From BOG-1184 sp049514575 (GTDB taxonomy: Bacteria > Fibrobacterota > Chitinivibrionia > Chitinivibrionales > Chitinispirillaceae), in NCBI GenBank assembly GCA_049514575.1, contig JBEKUX010000010.1, positions 1-64,000 on the forward strand: a DNA stretch of 64,000 nucleotides, read 5' to 3'. Positions 51,308 through 60,625 of the stretch are shown in pieces; positions within the stretch are counted from its first letter, which is position 1, and each line of letters opens with the position of its first letter. The notes beneath the pieces were generated by a model. That model ran no database searches. It worked only from the letters and a program-made list of their open reading frames with translations, and was not told the DNA's origin. A program made the translations under genes and the position numbers.

Positions 51308-52591
51308 ATGATTTCCGGCCATTTACTACTTTTCTCTGTTCCCGTTCCACCGGTACCGATAATAAAGGCCCGTACCTCCGTGAACCGATTTTTAAAGACC
51401 CGACTTTCAATCATGATGTTCCTGCAATTCTTCATTGCCGGCGCGTTCACGCCGGTGCTGAGCCTCTATCTGAAAGATACCCTCCGCTTTTCCGGCTTTC
51501 AGGTAGGCATGATCCTGTCGGTGACCGCGGTCGGGTCCATTGTCGCGCCGCTCGTCACCTCGCTCGTCGCAGACCGCTGGATCAGGGCGGAACATCTGCT
51601 CGGCATATTACAGCTGCTGGGCGGAACGCTGCTCGGAGCGTTCGCGCTGCAAACCGCGTTTTTGCCGGTCACGGCGCTCTACCTCGGCTATACGCTCATC
51701 AACGTGCCCACCTTTGCATTGACAAACGCGATCGTGTTCCACCACTCACCCGATACCCGCCACAAGTTCGGCGCCACCCGGGTGTGGGGCACGATCGGCT
51801 GGATCGCCGTGGCCTGGCTGTTCAGCTGGTTCTGGCTGCGCGGCGGCGGTTCGCACGCGGCGGCAGGCCGCCTTTCAGACGCGCTCAAACTTGCGGCAGT
51901 TTCATCGATACTCCTCGGCCTGTATGCGTTCACGCTTCCGGCATCAGACCGGCCACATACAAACCACGGCGGGTTCCTGCCGCTCGCGTCGCTGCGCGTG
52001 TTTAAAAACCCTGCCATCGTCCGCCTGTGCGTTTTTATCCTGCTCCTGTCGTTCTTTTACCGCTTTTATTTTTTCGGTACCGCGCCCTTCCTCCGCGCCA
52101 TCGGTTTCCAGGACAGCGCCATCATGCCGGCAATGAGCCTGGGCCAGCTGCCCGAGATTTTCGCAATGGGGGTTCTGGCATGGCTGCTCATGCGTTTCGG
52201 GTCAAAAAAAATCATCCTCCTGGGACTTGCGCTCGATCTTTTCCGGTACCTCACCGCAGCCGCCGGCACCCCTCACTGGCTCGTGATTGCGGGCCTCTGT
52301 GTCCACGGGCTTTCGTATACCTTCATCTATACCACCGCGTCCATTTACCTTGACCGCTGCTGCGACACTGCCTCGCGCACCGGTGCGCACCAGTTGTTTT
52401 CAATGATAACGTCCGGGGTCGGCAACTTTGCGGGAAATCTCTTCTGCGGCAGCATCATGGACGCCTGCACTACCGGACACTCGGCGGTCAATTACCGCAT
52501 TTTCTGGCTCGTGCCGTCAACCGGTCTCACTATTATGCTTTTCGTTCTTCTGTTTTTCTTAAAAAACCCGCAGGCCGTGTCAAAAAAGTAG
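51308..52591 (+). CDS. MFS transporter, nucleoside:H+ symporter-like
   Basis: A 427-residue twelve-span transporter. The first span segment (RLSIMMFLQFFIAGAFTPVLS) and the GFQVGMILSVTAVGSIVAPL stretch resemble the nucleoside:H+ symporter (NupG/XapB) branch. The start is uncertain: ATG 51308 gives about 30 extra residues, while GTG 51380 would place the start where relatives begin; neither has a clear ribosome-binding site. The substrate is inferred only. The next gene starts 34 bp downstream on the same strand. Confidence 0.8.
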   Translation: MISGHLLLFSVPVPPVPIIKARTSVNRFLKTRLSIMMFLQFFIAGAFTPVLSLYLKDTLRFSGFQVGMILSVTAVGSIVAPLVTSLVADRWIRAEHLLGILQLLGGTLLGAFALQTAFLPVTALYLGYTLINVPTFALTNAIVFHHSPDTRHKFGATRVWGTIGWIAVAWLFSWFWLRGGGSHAAAGRLSDALKLAAVSSILLGLYAFTLPASDRPHTNHGGFLPLASLRVFKNPAIVRLCVFILLLSFFYRFYFFGTAPFLRAIGFQDSAIMPAMSLGQLPEIFAMGVLAWLLMRFGSKKIILLGLALDLFRYLTAAAGTPHWLVIAGLCVHGLSYTFIYTTASIYLDRCCDTASRTGAHQLFSMITSGVGNFAGNLFCGSIMDACTTGHSAVNYRIFWLVPSTGLTIMLFVLLFFLKNPQAVSKK

Positions 52592-52625
52592 TTTTATTGT
52601 GCCGCTTCAGGAAAGAGGTGAACGA

Positions 52626-53123
52626 ATGGCCCGTATATTCAACAAGGTTTTTATCAGTATGGCGGGCGCCGCCGCGCTGTCGATCATCGCGATCGCATCA
52701 TGCTCCCGGTCAAAGGAACAGGTCAAAGAACAGCCGCCCGTCGCTGCCGCTCAACTGCCCGCCCTTTCCGCACGGGCGGAACTGGATACCGCCGTGGCCA
52801 AAGCGGGTGACCGGATGCTGGTGCTTGATTTCTACGCCGACTGGTGCAGGCCCTGCAGGATGTTTGCTCCGACGATTGATAAAATTGCCGAGGAGTACAA
52901 AAACAAGGCGCAATTCTACCGTGTCAATGTCGACCAGAGTCCGGAGCTCTCACGTTCATTCGGCGTGCAGGGCATCCCGTACATCGTTTTTATGAAAAAG
53001 GGGAAACCGGTCTATGCGCTGACGGGCATCAATCCTGAAGAATATTATACAAAGGTCCTGACGATCTGCGATGGGGTCGGTTCCCCGGAGGAATGCACCA
53101 GGCGATTGAATGATAAAATGTAG
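52626..53123 (+). CDS. Thioredoxin-like lipoprotein
   Basis: A 165-residue protein starting at ATG 52626 behind AGAGGTGA. A signal peptide with lipobox (ALSIIAIASC, Cys26) anchors it in the envelope. The thioredoxin fold has DFYADWCRPCRMF (active site Cys74-x-x-Cys77, CRPC rather than CGPC) and the cis-Pro loop GVQGIPYIVFMKKG. It probably reduces or oxidises periplasmic disulfides. It converges on the GT2-GtrA gene with 2 bp between stops. A DsbA-like fusion protein is encoded just beyond. Confidence 0.9.
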   Translation: MARIFNKVFISMAGAAALSIIAIASCSRSKEQVKEQPPVAAAQLPALSARAELDTAVAKAGDRMLVLDFYADWCRPCRMFAPTIDKIAEEYKNKAQFYRVNVDQSPELSRSFGVQGIPYIVFMKKGKPVYALTGINPEEYYTKVLTICDGVGSPEECTRRLNDKM

Positions 53124-53125
53124 CC

Positions 53126-54235
53126 TCAATGCTTTATGTTTTTCTTCGTAAATATCAAATAATTATATCCCCAGAAGTTGAACGCAAGGGCGATGCCGAC
53201 CGACACGAGAGCGCTTGCAAGGTAATTGAGTTGCTGAACGAGGACGAAGAAAACCAGCACCCGCACCGCGAAGGGGACGCAATTGAACAGGTGGAAGAGA
53301 AGGAATTTATTGATCGTGGTTCCGGCGCTTTTCTGAGAGAAACGCCATGTCATGAAGTAGTGAACCAGAAATCCCGCAATGATGGAAACTTCTATGCTGA
53401 CTGCATGGGCGATGTTGCAACCCGCAAGGTTTCTTAATCCGCCGATTTCAACCAGGCCGACGAGAGCCACTAACTGCAGCAGCACCACCAGAAATCCATC
53501 GAGTGCATATTTGACAAAATTGGCAAGGTTCGACGTATTGTATTTAATGATACAGTACAGCGCCCGTACGGCGTCCTTTATGCCGATTTTTTTTCCTTCA
53601 GTATAGGTACGGCCCCGGTAGGATATTCCGACCTCGTAAATCCTGATATTTTCATTCCGCGCCAGGGTGGCCAGTTTTGCGGTCATTTCCGGTTCAAAAC
53701 CGAACCGGTTTTCCTGGATGACAATGCGCTGGGCAATCTCCCGTTTCATTACCTTATAGCAGGTCTCCATATCGGTGAGGTTCAGGTCGGAAAAAGCGTT
53801 GGAAAGGGTCGTCAGCAGAATATTTCCCATACTGTGCCAGAAGTACAACACACGGTGGCGTCCCGCGCCCACGAACCTCGATCCGTAGACCGCATCGGCA
53901 TCGCCTTCGATGATCGGGGCCAGAAGTGCGGGATAATCGTCCGGATTATATTCGAGGTCAGCGTCCTGAATGATGACAATATCGCCGCTGCAATGGGCGA
54001 AGCCGGTGCGCAACGCCGCGCCCTTGCCCTTATTGACGCCATGGGAGATGATTTTGATGCCGGGATCGGCGACCGTCCTGAGGACTTCCGGCGTGCCGTC
54101 TTTCGAGCAGTCATCGACGACGATTATCTCCCGTATGTCGCCTGCCGCGTGCAACGGCGCATGTTTGACTTTGTCTATAATCGCCGCGATGGTCTTTTCT
54201 TCGTTATATACGGGAATAACGATCGATATTTTCAT
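53126..54235 (-). CDS. Polyprenyl-phosphate glycosyltransferase fused to GtrA
   Basis: A 369-residue protein. The N-terminal GT2 domain (about 1-225) has SIVIPVYNEEKTI, VVDDCSKDGT, the DAD metal motif (IIQDADLEYNPDDYP) and FGFEPEMTAKLA, as in dolichyl/undecaprenyl-phosphate mannose or glucose synthases. The C-terminal GtrA domain (about 240-365) has four membrane spans. Such fusions couple sugar loading of the lipid carrier with flipping or anchoring. It overlaps the end of the upstream 776-residue gene (ATGA), so the two are translationally coupled. Confidence 0.93.
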   Translation of the reverse strand: MKISIVIPVYNEEKTIAAIIDKVKHAPLHAAGDIREIIVVDDCSKDGTPEVLRTVADPGIKIISHGVNKGKGAALRTGFAHCSGDIVIIQDADLEYNPDDYPALLAPIIEGDADAVYGSRFVGAGRHRVLYFWHSMGNILLTTLSNAFSDLNLTDMETCYKVMKREIAQRIVIQENRFGFEPEMTAKLATLARNENIRIYEVGISYRGRTYTEGKKIGIKDAVRALYCIIKYNTSNLANFVKYALDGFLVVLLQLVALVGLVEIGGLRNLAGCNIAHAVSIEVSIIAGFLVHYFMTWRFSQKSAGTTINKFLLFHLFNCVPFAVRVLVFFVLVQQLNYLASALVSVGIALAFNFWGYNYLIFTKKNIKH

Positions 54236-56562
54236 CTGCTGTTCCCCGCTGATGGTTGTACTGAAGCAAGCACGGAGGCGAATTCCGCTTCATTTTTTAT
54301 GACGACGACCTCACGGTTTTCAATAAGCAGGGCAATCGGATCCCTGATCCCCAAACCGTCGAGCAGCCGCCAATGATCAAACAGCCTGTCAGCCTGCGCG
54401 CTGATCTGCTCAATAAATACATCCTGAGCAATGCCGATCGTACTCAAATTGATGAACCAGTAAGAACTGCCGGGGTCCCGGGCGCACTGCGAGATATACC
54501 GCAGAAAGCTGTCGTGGTACAGCGTATCCAGTACCAGCCACCGCAGGGCCTCTTCGCGCCGTATTTTTTCATCAATTGCCGGCGTCCCGGCCGTCGTTTT
54601 CGGGTCGGCATAGATGACCGGCGCAATCCGCACCTTCTTTGCAAACAGCGTATCCGAACAAACGGCCCGGATGACCTGCGCCGCACCGGCGAAAAGCGGA
54701 TCGATAAAAAGTTCAAGCGCGTGCGGCGACTTCCTGCGCTGCGGAAAATAATTTTTCGGCGTGATGCCGTCCTTGAAAACGAACCCGCCGGCGACCCGTT
54801 TCAGGCCGCTCTCGATACGGGAAAAATTATGCGCCCGCGCAATACCGTCGCCGAACAGGTAGAACGGCAGCGACGGAGGGTCATACGTTTTCATCATCAT
54901 CCGCCCCTTGGCCGAATTCAGCGTCACGGTCTCGGTTGCAACATTGGGAAACAGCTCCTCGGTTGTTGCGATCACCGTGCGTTCAGGGTGCTGGACGGTT
55001 GAATCGGCAACGAGCGCGGTAAAAGGAAACGGCGCGTCAGGAGTAAATCCGCATTTTCCCGACTGCAGGCATTGCCCGGTCATGCCCTTTTTCCTGCAAT
55101 CATTGTCGTCAAAACAGTCCGGGAGGGAATCGCAGTATGCCGGCAACGCCATCCCCTTCGCCGATTTCCTGAGGAGCAGGCAGTGCGCCCGTGCCAGCGG
55201 TCCGCTCTCTATCGCCTTTTCGAAGACCGCGTTATTGATGAGAAGCGTCGGCGAAGCCGAAATGTTGAGCCTCATGGACCGCCGGAAATGATCGGCGAGA
55301 GCCTGCCTGCCGGAAGTCCGCACCCAGGCGGCAACGGCCGTGGTGTCGAGACGCAACGTTTTCATCACCGAGCGGGTCGCCCCGCCCTCAGCGCTCCAGG
55401 CCGCCAGGAAAGGAAGCCAGCGGTCGGGATACAGCGTCTTGACGGCAAGCGATGTCATTTCGTCGTTCAGCTCTTCGCTGCCGTGAAGTGACGACAGCGA
55501 ATCGTCCGTTCCCGGGATCACCGAACCGATAAACCATACATTCCATTCGACATCCGGGAATTTTTTGACAAAGCCGATAAACTCCCTCAGTGCTGTGCAG
55601 CCGTACGGACATTGACCCATGATATAAAGATCATAAACCGCCCGTGTCCGGACTTCTCCCGCAGCCCTGATGACCGAACCGACCGCACTGTCAGCGCCGC
55701 CTGCCGGCCCTACGGCGAGCCATTCGCCGCCTTCGACGTCCATGGAATGCCGTTTTTTCGAACACCGTACTTTCGCGCTGGAGAGCTTTTTCCCTTGATA
55801 GCCGAATTGCATGATGAGCGTTCTTCCCCGAATGCTTGCCGGTGACGATGTACTCTTCCGGTGACCGTTGACGATGATGTCGCATTCCGGAAACGAATCG
55901 GCGAGCGCAGCGGTCATTTCCTCGCCCAGATGGGAAAGAATGACCCGGTAATCGGCCTTTGCACCCATTTCCTTCCAGATTTTCCTGAGGCTTGAAACCG
56001 GCGGAAGGACCATGCATGAGTCGTCACGCGGGAACAGACGCTCAGGCGTGGTGAGCGCGGTCACCGCGAAGCGGATGCCTTTTTTGACGACGACACGGTA
56101 GGAAGGAACTATGGATTTCCCGCCCTTAAAAAAACAGTTTGCCGAAATGAGCCGCAGGTCAGCGGCTGCCGCCGCTTTTGCAAGCCATGTCCCGCCATAC
56201 TGGAGATCATCGTCCCCGATCGCCGCCGCATCGTACTTCATCATCCCCATGGCACGGACAGTCGACAGCGTACGCTGTGAATCCGCCGACCGGCCGCCGG
56301 TGGCATCATCGTAGATGCCGCCGCCTGCAAAACCGCCGGCGTCAAGAAGGAGCATGGCGCCGGGATCGCCGTTTTTTTTCAGCACTGCGGCGCGTTCGGC
56401 CAGCCCGCCGCCCGGGTCGTTCGGACAGTCGCATGGGTAAAGCATAGCATGGGTTTCGCCGGAAGCAATAATAGTGATCGTGACAGTGTCGATATCAGTT
56501 GCGAGAGTACTATTCGCGAAGGCAAAGACAAATAATGCAGCTCCTGCTATAATTTTTATCAT
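54232..56562 (-). CDS. Degenerate metallophosphoesterase fused to DsbA-like thioredoxin domains
   Basis: A 776-residue periplasmic protein with signal peptide (ALFVFAFANSTLA). Residues about 25-265 follow the 5'-nucleotidase metallophosphoesterase order (ETHAMLYPCDC, LLLDAGGF, IGDDDLQYGG, VILSHLGEE, VNGH), but the usual metal ligands are mostly changed: Asp-x-His, GD, GNH and GHxH motifs are not intact. Residues about 308-475 are DsbA-like with active site CPYGC (318-322) and a cis-Pro loop SASPTLLINN. A Cys-rich module (CFDDNDC ... GQCLQSGKC) follows, then a second thioredoxin-like domain without CxxC. It probably acts in envelope redox or disulfide chemistry. Confidence 0.75.
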   Translation of the reverse strand: MIKIIAGAALFVFAFANSTLATDIDTVTITIIASGETHAMLYPCDCPNDPGGGLAERAAVLKKNGDPGAMLLLDAGGFAGGGIYDDATGGRSADSQRTLSTVRAMGMMKYDAAAIGDDDLQYGGTWLAKAAAAADLRLISANCFFKGGKSIVPSYRVVVKKGIRFAVTALTTPERLFPRDDSCMVLPPVSSLRKIWKEMGAKADYRVILSHLGEEMTAALADSFPECDIIVNGHRKSTSSPASIRGRTLIMQFGYQGKKLSSAKVRCSKKRHSMDVEGGEWLAVGPAGGADSAVGSVIRAAGEVRTRAVYDLYIMGQCPYGCTALREFIGFVKKFPDVEWNVWFIGSVIPGTDDSLSSLHGSEELNDEMTSLAVKTLYPDRWLPFLAAWSAEGGATRSVMKTLRLDTTAVAAWVRTSGRQALADHFRRSMRLNISASPTLLINNAVFEKAIESGPLARAHCLLLRKSAKGMALPAYCDSLPDCFDDNDCRKKGMTGQCLQSGKCGFTPDAPFPFTALVADSTVQHPERTVIATTEELFPNVATETVTLNSAKGRMMMKTYDPPSLPFYLFGDGIARAHNFSRIESGLKRVAGGFVFKDGITPKNYFPQRRKSPHALELFIDPLFAGAAQVIRAVCSDTLFAKKVRIAPVIYADPKTTAGTPAIDEKIRREEALRWLVLDTLYHDSFLRYISQCARDPGSSYWFINLSTIGIAQDVFIEQISAQADRLFDHWRLLDGLGIRDPIALLIENREVVVIKNEAEFASVLASVQPSAGNSR

Positions 56563-56613
56563 ATGCTCAATGAAAAATACGAGATTCTTTCACCACAATT
56601 AATATTAATTCTT

Positions 56614-56830
56614 TGCTAAAGACTTCTTACGAGGTGGCGGGTGGGCCACCGACGGTGTGACTTTGAACACTCTTTACCCGCACCTACAGGCATCGTTCAG
56701 GAAAAAATGTTTTCTGTAAATCTTGTCCTGTTTTGTTTTTAACTCAGATGAAGCTTGGGGGTGGGGGTAAAACGAAGTCTGTTTCAGTACAATGGTGCCC
56801 ACCCCACACCCTCCGCAGGAGCCTTTAGCC
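56614..56830. repeat. MITE-like repeat (GGCTAAAG family), about 217 bp
   Basis: Left end GCTAAAGACTTCTTACGAGG followed by GCGGGTGGGC; centre GTAAATCTTGTCCTGTTTTG; right end GGTGCCCACCCCACACCC, GGAGCCTTTAGCC. It closely matches the copy at 58548 and lies between the divergent genes at 56562 and 56877. No coding potential inside. Confidence 0.85.
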
Positions 56831-56876
56831 GATGAAATAAATATCATATTTGGTTTTTAAATATTTTCTTGTTATA

Positions 56877-58526
56877 ATGTCCCACTTCACCATTCTTAAT
56901 CTCTTCACCCTCCTCTGCGGCATTACCCTGTTTCTCTACGGCATGCTGCAGGGGGAAAAAAACCTTAAAAAACTCGGCCTGGTCCGGCTCCGCCAGATTA
57001 TCGGCGCGATAACCAAGCACCGGCTCGCCGCGTACCTGACCGGCTTCATCACCACGCTCGTAACGCAATCGTCGAGCGCCACGACCGTGATGCTCGTGGG
57101 GTTCGCGAGCGTCCAGCTCATGACCCTGCAGCAATCGCTCGGCGTGATCCTCGGTTCGGACCTCGCGTCATCAATGACGGTACAGCTCTTTGCATTAAAG
57201 TTCTACATTATCGCCCCGCTGCTCATCACCGTCGGCTTCATACTCTCTTTCGCGGAAAAATCAAACCGCATTACCCTCGCCGGCAAACTCATCTTCGCGG
57301 CCGGATTTGTTTTCTACGGCATGAGCCTTATGGCGGACGCTTCCGGCCCCTTGAGTTCATATCCCGCCGCACGGCGCCTGCTCCTTGAGAGTTTCACCGA
57401 TCCGTGGATCGGTCTGGCGGCCGGCACCATCCTCACCGCAATCATTCAGAGCAGCGCCGCAACACTTGCCATCCTGATCGTTCTGGCGGGCAACTTTACC
57501 TTTCCCGACCACAGCGCACCGGGCCTTGTTCATTTCTTTCCGGTGGTGCTCGGCGCGAACATCGGCACCTGCGCCACGGCTTTTCTGGCAATCCTCAAGG
57601 CGGAAACCGAAGGCATAAGGGTCGCCTGGGCGCATCTCTCGTTTAAAACCGCCGGTACGCTCCTCGCATTGCCCTTTCTGCTGGTATTACCCCATGTCAA
57701 GTTTGCCGCGGCATGGCCCATACCCTACCAGATCGCGGCGCTGCACACGGCGTTCAACCTCTTTCTGGCCGTCGTGTTTCTTCCGGTACTCCCGCTGTTC
57801 GACCGCGCTATCCGCGGAATGGTCGCTTCCCGGAAAAAAATCGGCAAGGGTTTCGAGACGCAGTACCTGCACGAAAAGGTCCTGCAGTTTCCGGTGCTCG
57901 CGATATCGCAGGCTGTCAAGGAAATCTCGCGGATGTCGGACATCGTGACACAGATGGTTGAAGACAGCCTGGAACTCATCAAGAGCTACGATTTCAGCGC
58001 AAGCAGCCGGATAGCGGGAAAAGACGATGAGGTCGATTTTCTTCACGAACAGGTCATGACCTTTCTCACCCATATCGCCCGCGAGGAGCTCGGTCCCGAC
58101 GAGGCGTCGCGCGCGTACGAGCTCATCATGGTCACCACCGATATCGAACATATCGGCGACATCGTGTCAAAGAGCATCATCACGTTCGCGGAAAAGATCG
58201 ACCAGAGCCCGACGCCCCTTTCGCAGGAAGGACGTCAGGAGATCGTTGACTTTTTCAACACCGCCATCGGCCTGCTCAGGGAGGCGTTCGCCGCGTTCAC
58301 CATCAGCGACATCGAACTGGCGCGGAAAATCTACGGGCGCAAAGAGGCGGTCAAAGACCGGTTTTCCTCCTATGTCGACCGGCACATGGACCGGCTGTAC
58401 CACCGGAAGACCGAATCGCTCCAGACCACGTCCATTCACATCGACCTGCTCGAAGAGATCCAGCGCATCAACCACTTCACCTTCCGCATCGCCGCGCACG
58501 TGCTCAAAATCTACCGGGCGGAATAA
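56877..58526 (+). CDS. Na/Pi cotransporter with PhoU-like tail
   Basis: A 549-residue protein. Two internally repeated membrane modules carry the phosphate-transporter signatures VTQSSSATTVMLVGF (near residue 56) and IQSSAATLAILIVLAG (near residue 190). A PhoU-like all-helical domain follows from about 340 (VLAISQAVKEISRMSDIV). This NptA/YjbB type exports or imports phosphate using Na+. ATG 56877 is chosen at the start of the first hydrophobic segment; ribosome-binding sites are weak. MITE-like repeats lie on both sides of the gene. Confidence 0.93.
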   Translation: MSHFTILNLFTLLCGITLFLYGMLQGEKNLKKLGLVRLRQIIGAITKHRLAAYLTGFITTLVTQSSSATTVMLVGFASVQLMTLQQSLGVILGSDLASSMTVQLFALKFYIIAPLLITVGFILSFAEKSNRITLAGKLIFAAGFVFYGMSLMADASGPLSSYPAARRLLLESFTDPWIGLAAGTILTAIIQSSAATLAILIVLAGNFTFPDHSAPGLVHFFPVVLGANIGTCATAFLAILKAETEGIRVAWAHLSFKTAGTLLALPFLLVLPHVKFAAAWPIPYQIAALHTAFNLFLAVVFLPVLPLFDRAIRGMVASRKKIGKGFETQYLHEKVLQFPVLAISQAVKEISRMSDIVTQMVEDSLELIKSYDFSASSRIAGKDDEVDFLHEQVMTFLTHIAREELGPDEASRAYELIMVTTDIEHIGDIVSKSIITFAEKIDQSPTPLSQEGRQEIVDFFNTAIGLLREAFAAFTISDIELARKIYGRKEAVKDRFSSYVDRHMDRLYHRKTESLQTTSIHIDLLEEIQRINHFTFRIAAHVLKIYRAE

Positions 58527-58547
58527 TAATAATAAATAATTTTCATT

Positions 58548-58765
58548 GGCTAAAGACTTTTATTCTGGGTAACGGGTGGGCACCGTCAGTGCAGGATTAT
58601 TCTCCTGCGTACCCGTACCCTCAAACATCGTTCAGTAATAAATGCTTTCTGTAAATCTTGTCCTGTTTTGTTATTAACCTCGGCTAAAGCTTGGGGTGGG
58701 GGTAAAATGAACCCTGTTTCGGCACAATGGTGCCCACCCCCTACCCTCCGCAGGAGCCTTTAGCC
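58548..58765. repeat. MITE-like repeat (GGCTAAAG family), 218 bp
   Basis: The clearest full copy. Left end GGCTAAAGACTTTTATTC, then GGGTAACGGGTGGGCACC; right end GGTGCCCACCCCCTACCC, then GGAGCCTTTAGCC. The two ends form a terminal inverted repeat of about 37 bp with roughly 70 percent pairing. Internal part shares GTAAATCTTGTCCTGTTTTG with 56614-56830. Flanks are AT-rich (ATTTTCATT / AAATAAAAATT). 58766-58951 is an AT-rich leader with no gene. Confidence 0.85.
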
Positions 58766-58951
58766 AAATAAAAATTATCTGTATTTTCCCATCCACTCCA
58801 TTAAACAACATCTTGCCTTTTTATTTTTATTGCTCTGCACGATTTTTCCTTCTATTTTACTTTCAGCCAAAGAAAACGAGGCAACCTGAAGCAACTATCG
58901 ATTAATCGCTGACAATAACATTCACACCATCATTCTAACAGGAGTGTGTCT

Positions 58952-60340
58952 ATGTCAATCAAAGTCCTTTTAAACGAAGACGAGATCCCGCGCCAGTGGT
59001 ACAATCTTGCCGTGGATCTCCCGACGCCCCTGCAACCGCCCCTCGGGCCGGACGGCAAACCGGTGACCCCGCAGGCGCTCGCCGCCGTCTTTCCCGTGAA
59101 CCTGCTCGAACAGGAAATGAGCCCGCAGCGGTGGATCACCATCCCGGACGAAATCATCGACATCCTGTACCGCTGGCGCCCGTCCCCCCTGCGCCGCGCC
59201 GTGTATCTGGAAAAAGCGCTCAAGACCCCGGCAAAAATCTATTACAAGGACGAAAGCGTTTCGCCGGCAGGCAGCCATAAGCCGAATACGGCGGTGCCGC
59301 AGGCATGGTACAACAAGAAAGCCGGCACCAAGACATTGACGACCGAAACCGGCGCCGGCCAGTGGGGAAGCGCGCTTGCGTTCGCCTGCTCCCTGATCGG
59401 CCTTGCCTGCAAGGTCTTCATGGTGCGCATCAGCTTCGATCAGAAGCCGTTCCGCAAGACAATGATGGAAACCTGGGGCGCCACCTGCGTTGCCAGCCCC
59501 TCGACCGAAACCGAGGCCGGCCGCATGTTCCTCAAGAAAGATCCCAGCACGCCGGGAAGCCTCGGCATGGCGATCAGCGAAGCGGTGGAGGCCGCGGTCA
59601 CCGATAAAAGCGGCTCCACGAAATATTCCCTGGGAAGCGTGCTGAACCACGTCCTGCTGCACCAGACCATCATCGGGCTTGAGGCGAAAAAACAGCTCGC
59701 GAAAATCGGCGTCAAAAAACCCGACGTCGTGATCGCCTGCGCCGGCGGCGGCAGCAACTTCGGCGGCATCGCCTTCCCGTTTGTCGCGGACAAAATCAAC
59801 GGCGAAAAAATAGAGATCATCCCGGTCGAACCGGCGTCGTGCCCTTCCATGACAAGGGGAATTTTCGCCTACGATTTCGGCGACAGCGCCGGAATGACGC
59901 CGCTCCTGCCCATGCATACCCTGGGGCATAATTTCGTACCTCAGCCGATCCACGCGGGCGGCCTCCGTTATCACGGCATGGCGCCGCTTGTCAGCCAGGC
60001 GGTGGTGGAAGGGCTCCTCAAACCGCGTGCGGTCGCCCAGCTCGAGTGCTACCGCGCCGCAATCCAGTGGGCGCGGACAGAGGGCGCCATCATAGCGCCT
60101 GAGACGAGCCACGCCGTCGCGGTCACCATTCAGGAAGCGCTCAAAGCCAAAGAAGAGGGCAAGGAAAAGGTCATCCTGATGAACCTGAGCGGCCACGGCC
60201 ACATGGACCTTCTCGGATACCAGAAGTTCCTTGCCGGCCAGCTTTCCGACTATTCGCTGCCAAAGGAAGAGATCGAAAAGGCAGAGGCGGAAATCGCCAA
60301 GTTTCCGAAGCCTTCTGCTAAAAAAAGCGGGAAGTGGTAG
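58952..60340 (+). CDS. TrpB2-type tryptophan synthase beta chain
   Basis: A 462-residue PLP enzyme of the TrpB2 class, longer than TrpB1 and with an N-terminal extension (DEIPRQWYNLAVDLP). The PLP lysine is in SPAGSHKPNTAV (Lys110); the phosphate-binding loop is CAGGGSNFGG. It joins indole and serine to tryptophan; TrpB2 proteins often work without TrpA. No other trp gene is nearby, so it may act in indole salvage. ATG 58952 is preferred for AGGAG 8 bases upstream. Confidence 0.95.
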   Translation: MSIKVLLNEDEIPRQWYNLAVDLPTPLQPPLGPDGKPVTPQALAAVFPVNLLEQEMSPQRWITIPDEIIDILYRWRPSPLRRAVYLEKALKTPAKIYYKDESVSPAGSHKPNTAVPQAWYNKKAGTKTLTTETGAGQWGSALAFACSLIGLACKVFMVRISFDQKPFRKTMMETWGATCVASPSTETEAGRMFLKKDPSTPGSLGMAISEAVEAAVTDKSGSTKYSLGSVLNHVLLHQTIIGLEAKKQLAKIGVKKPDVVIACAGGGSNFGGIAFPFVADKINGEKIEIIPVEPASCPSMTRGIFAYDFGDSAGMTPLLPMHTLGHNFVPQPIHAGGLRYHGMAPLVSQAVVEGLLKPRAVAQLECYRAAIQWARTEGAIIAPETSHAVAVTIQEALKAKEEGKEKVILMNLSGHGHMDLLGYQKFLAGQLSDYSLPKEEIEKAEAEIAKFPKPSAKKSGKW

Positions 60341-60625
60341 AAATAATTTAAAAGAATAATATTCTTTTGGATGGCTGAGCCGCCTAAAGGCCTTATAAGG
60401 ATAAAAGATTTTATATTTAGAACGGCGTGGCGGGCCGAGCCTTTTGTGGCGGAAGTAACTTCATTTGACCGACACGCACGGGACAATTTCTCTGGACAAA
60501 TTCAAAAAATATCCGAGCAAAAGTCCCGTTTCATCTGATAGTGTTTCTTCACTTCGAAGTCACTGCTGCCCGCATTGCACGGAAGATAATGACGTTGGAA
60601 AGGGAACCAATAAAGGGCCTACGGC
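60341..60625. other. 285-bp gap with repeat fragment
   Basis: Contains GGATGGCTGAGCC near 60368, the end of the 81-bp repeat that flanks larC, and a GGCGTGGCGGGCCGAGCC stretch. A 74-residue plus-strand frame at 60465-60689 overlaps the end of the next gene, has no ribosome-binding site and looks like chance. Nothing else recognised. Confidence 0.4.

Noticed and set aside
58970..60202. 410-residue minus-strand open frame
   Set aside because: Antisense to trpB2; composition typical of shadow frames in GC-rich genes.
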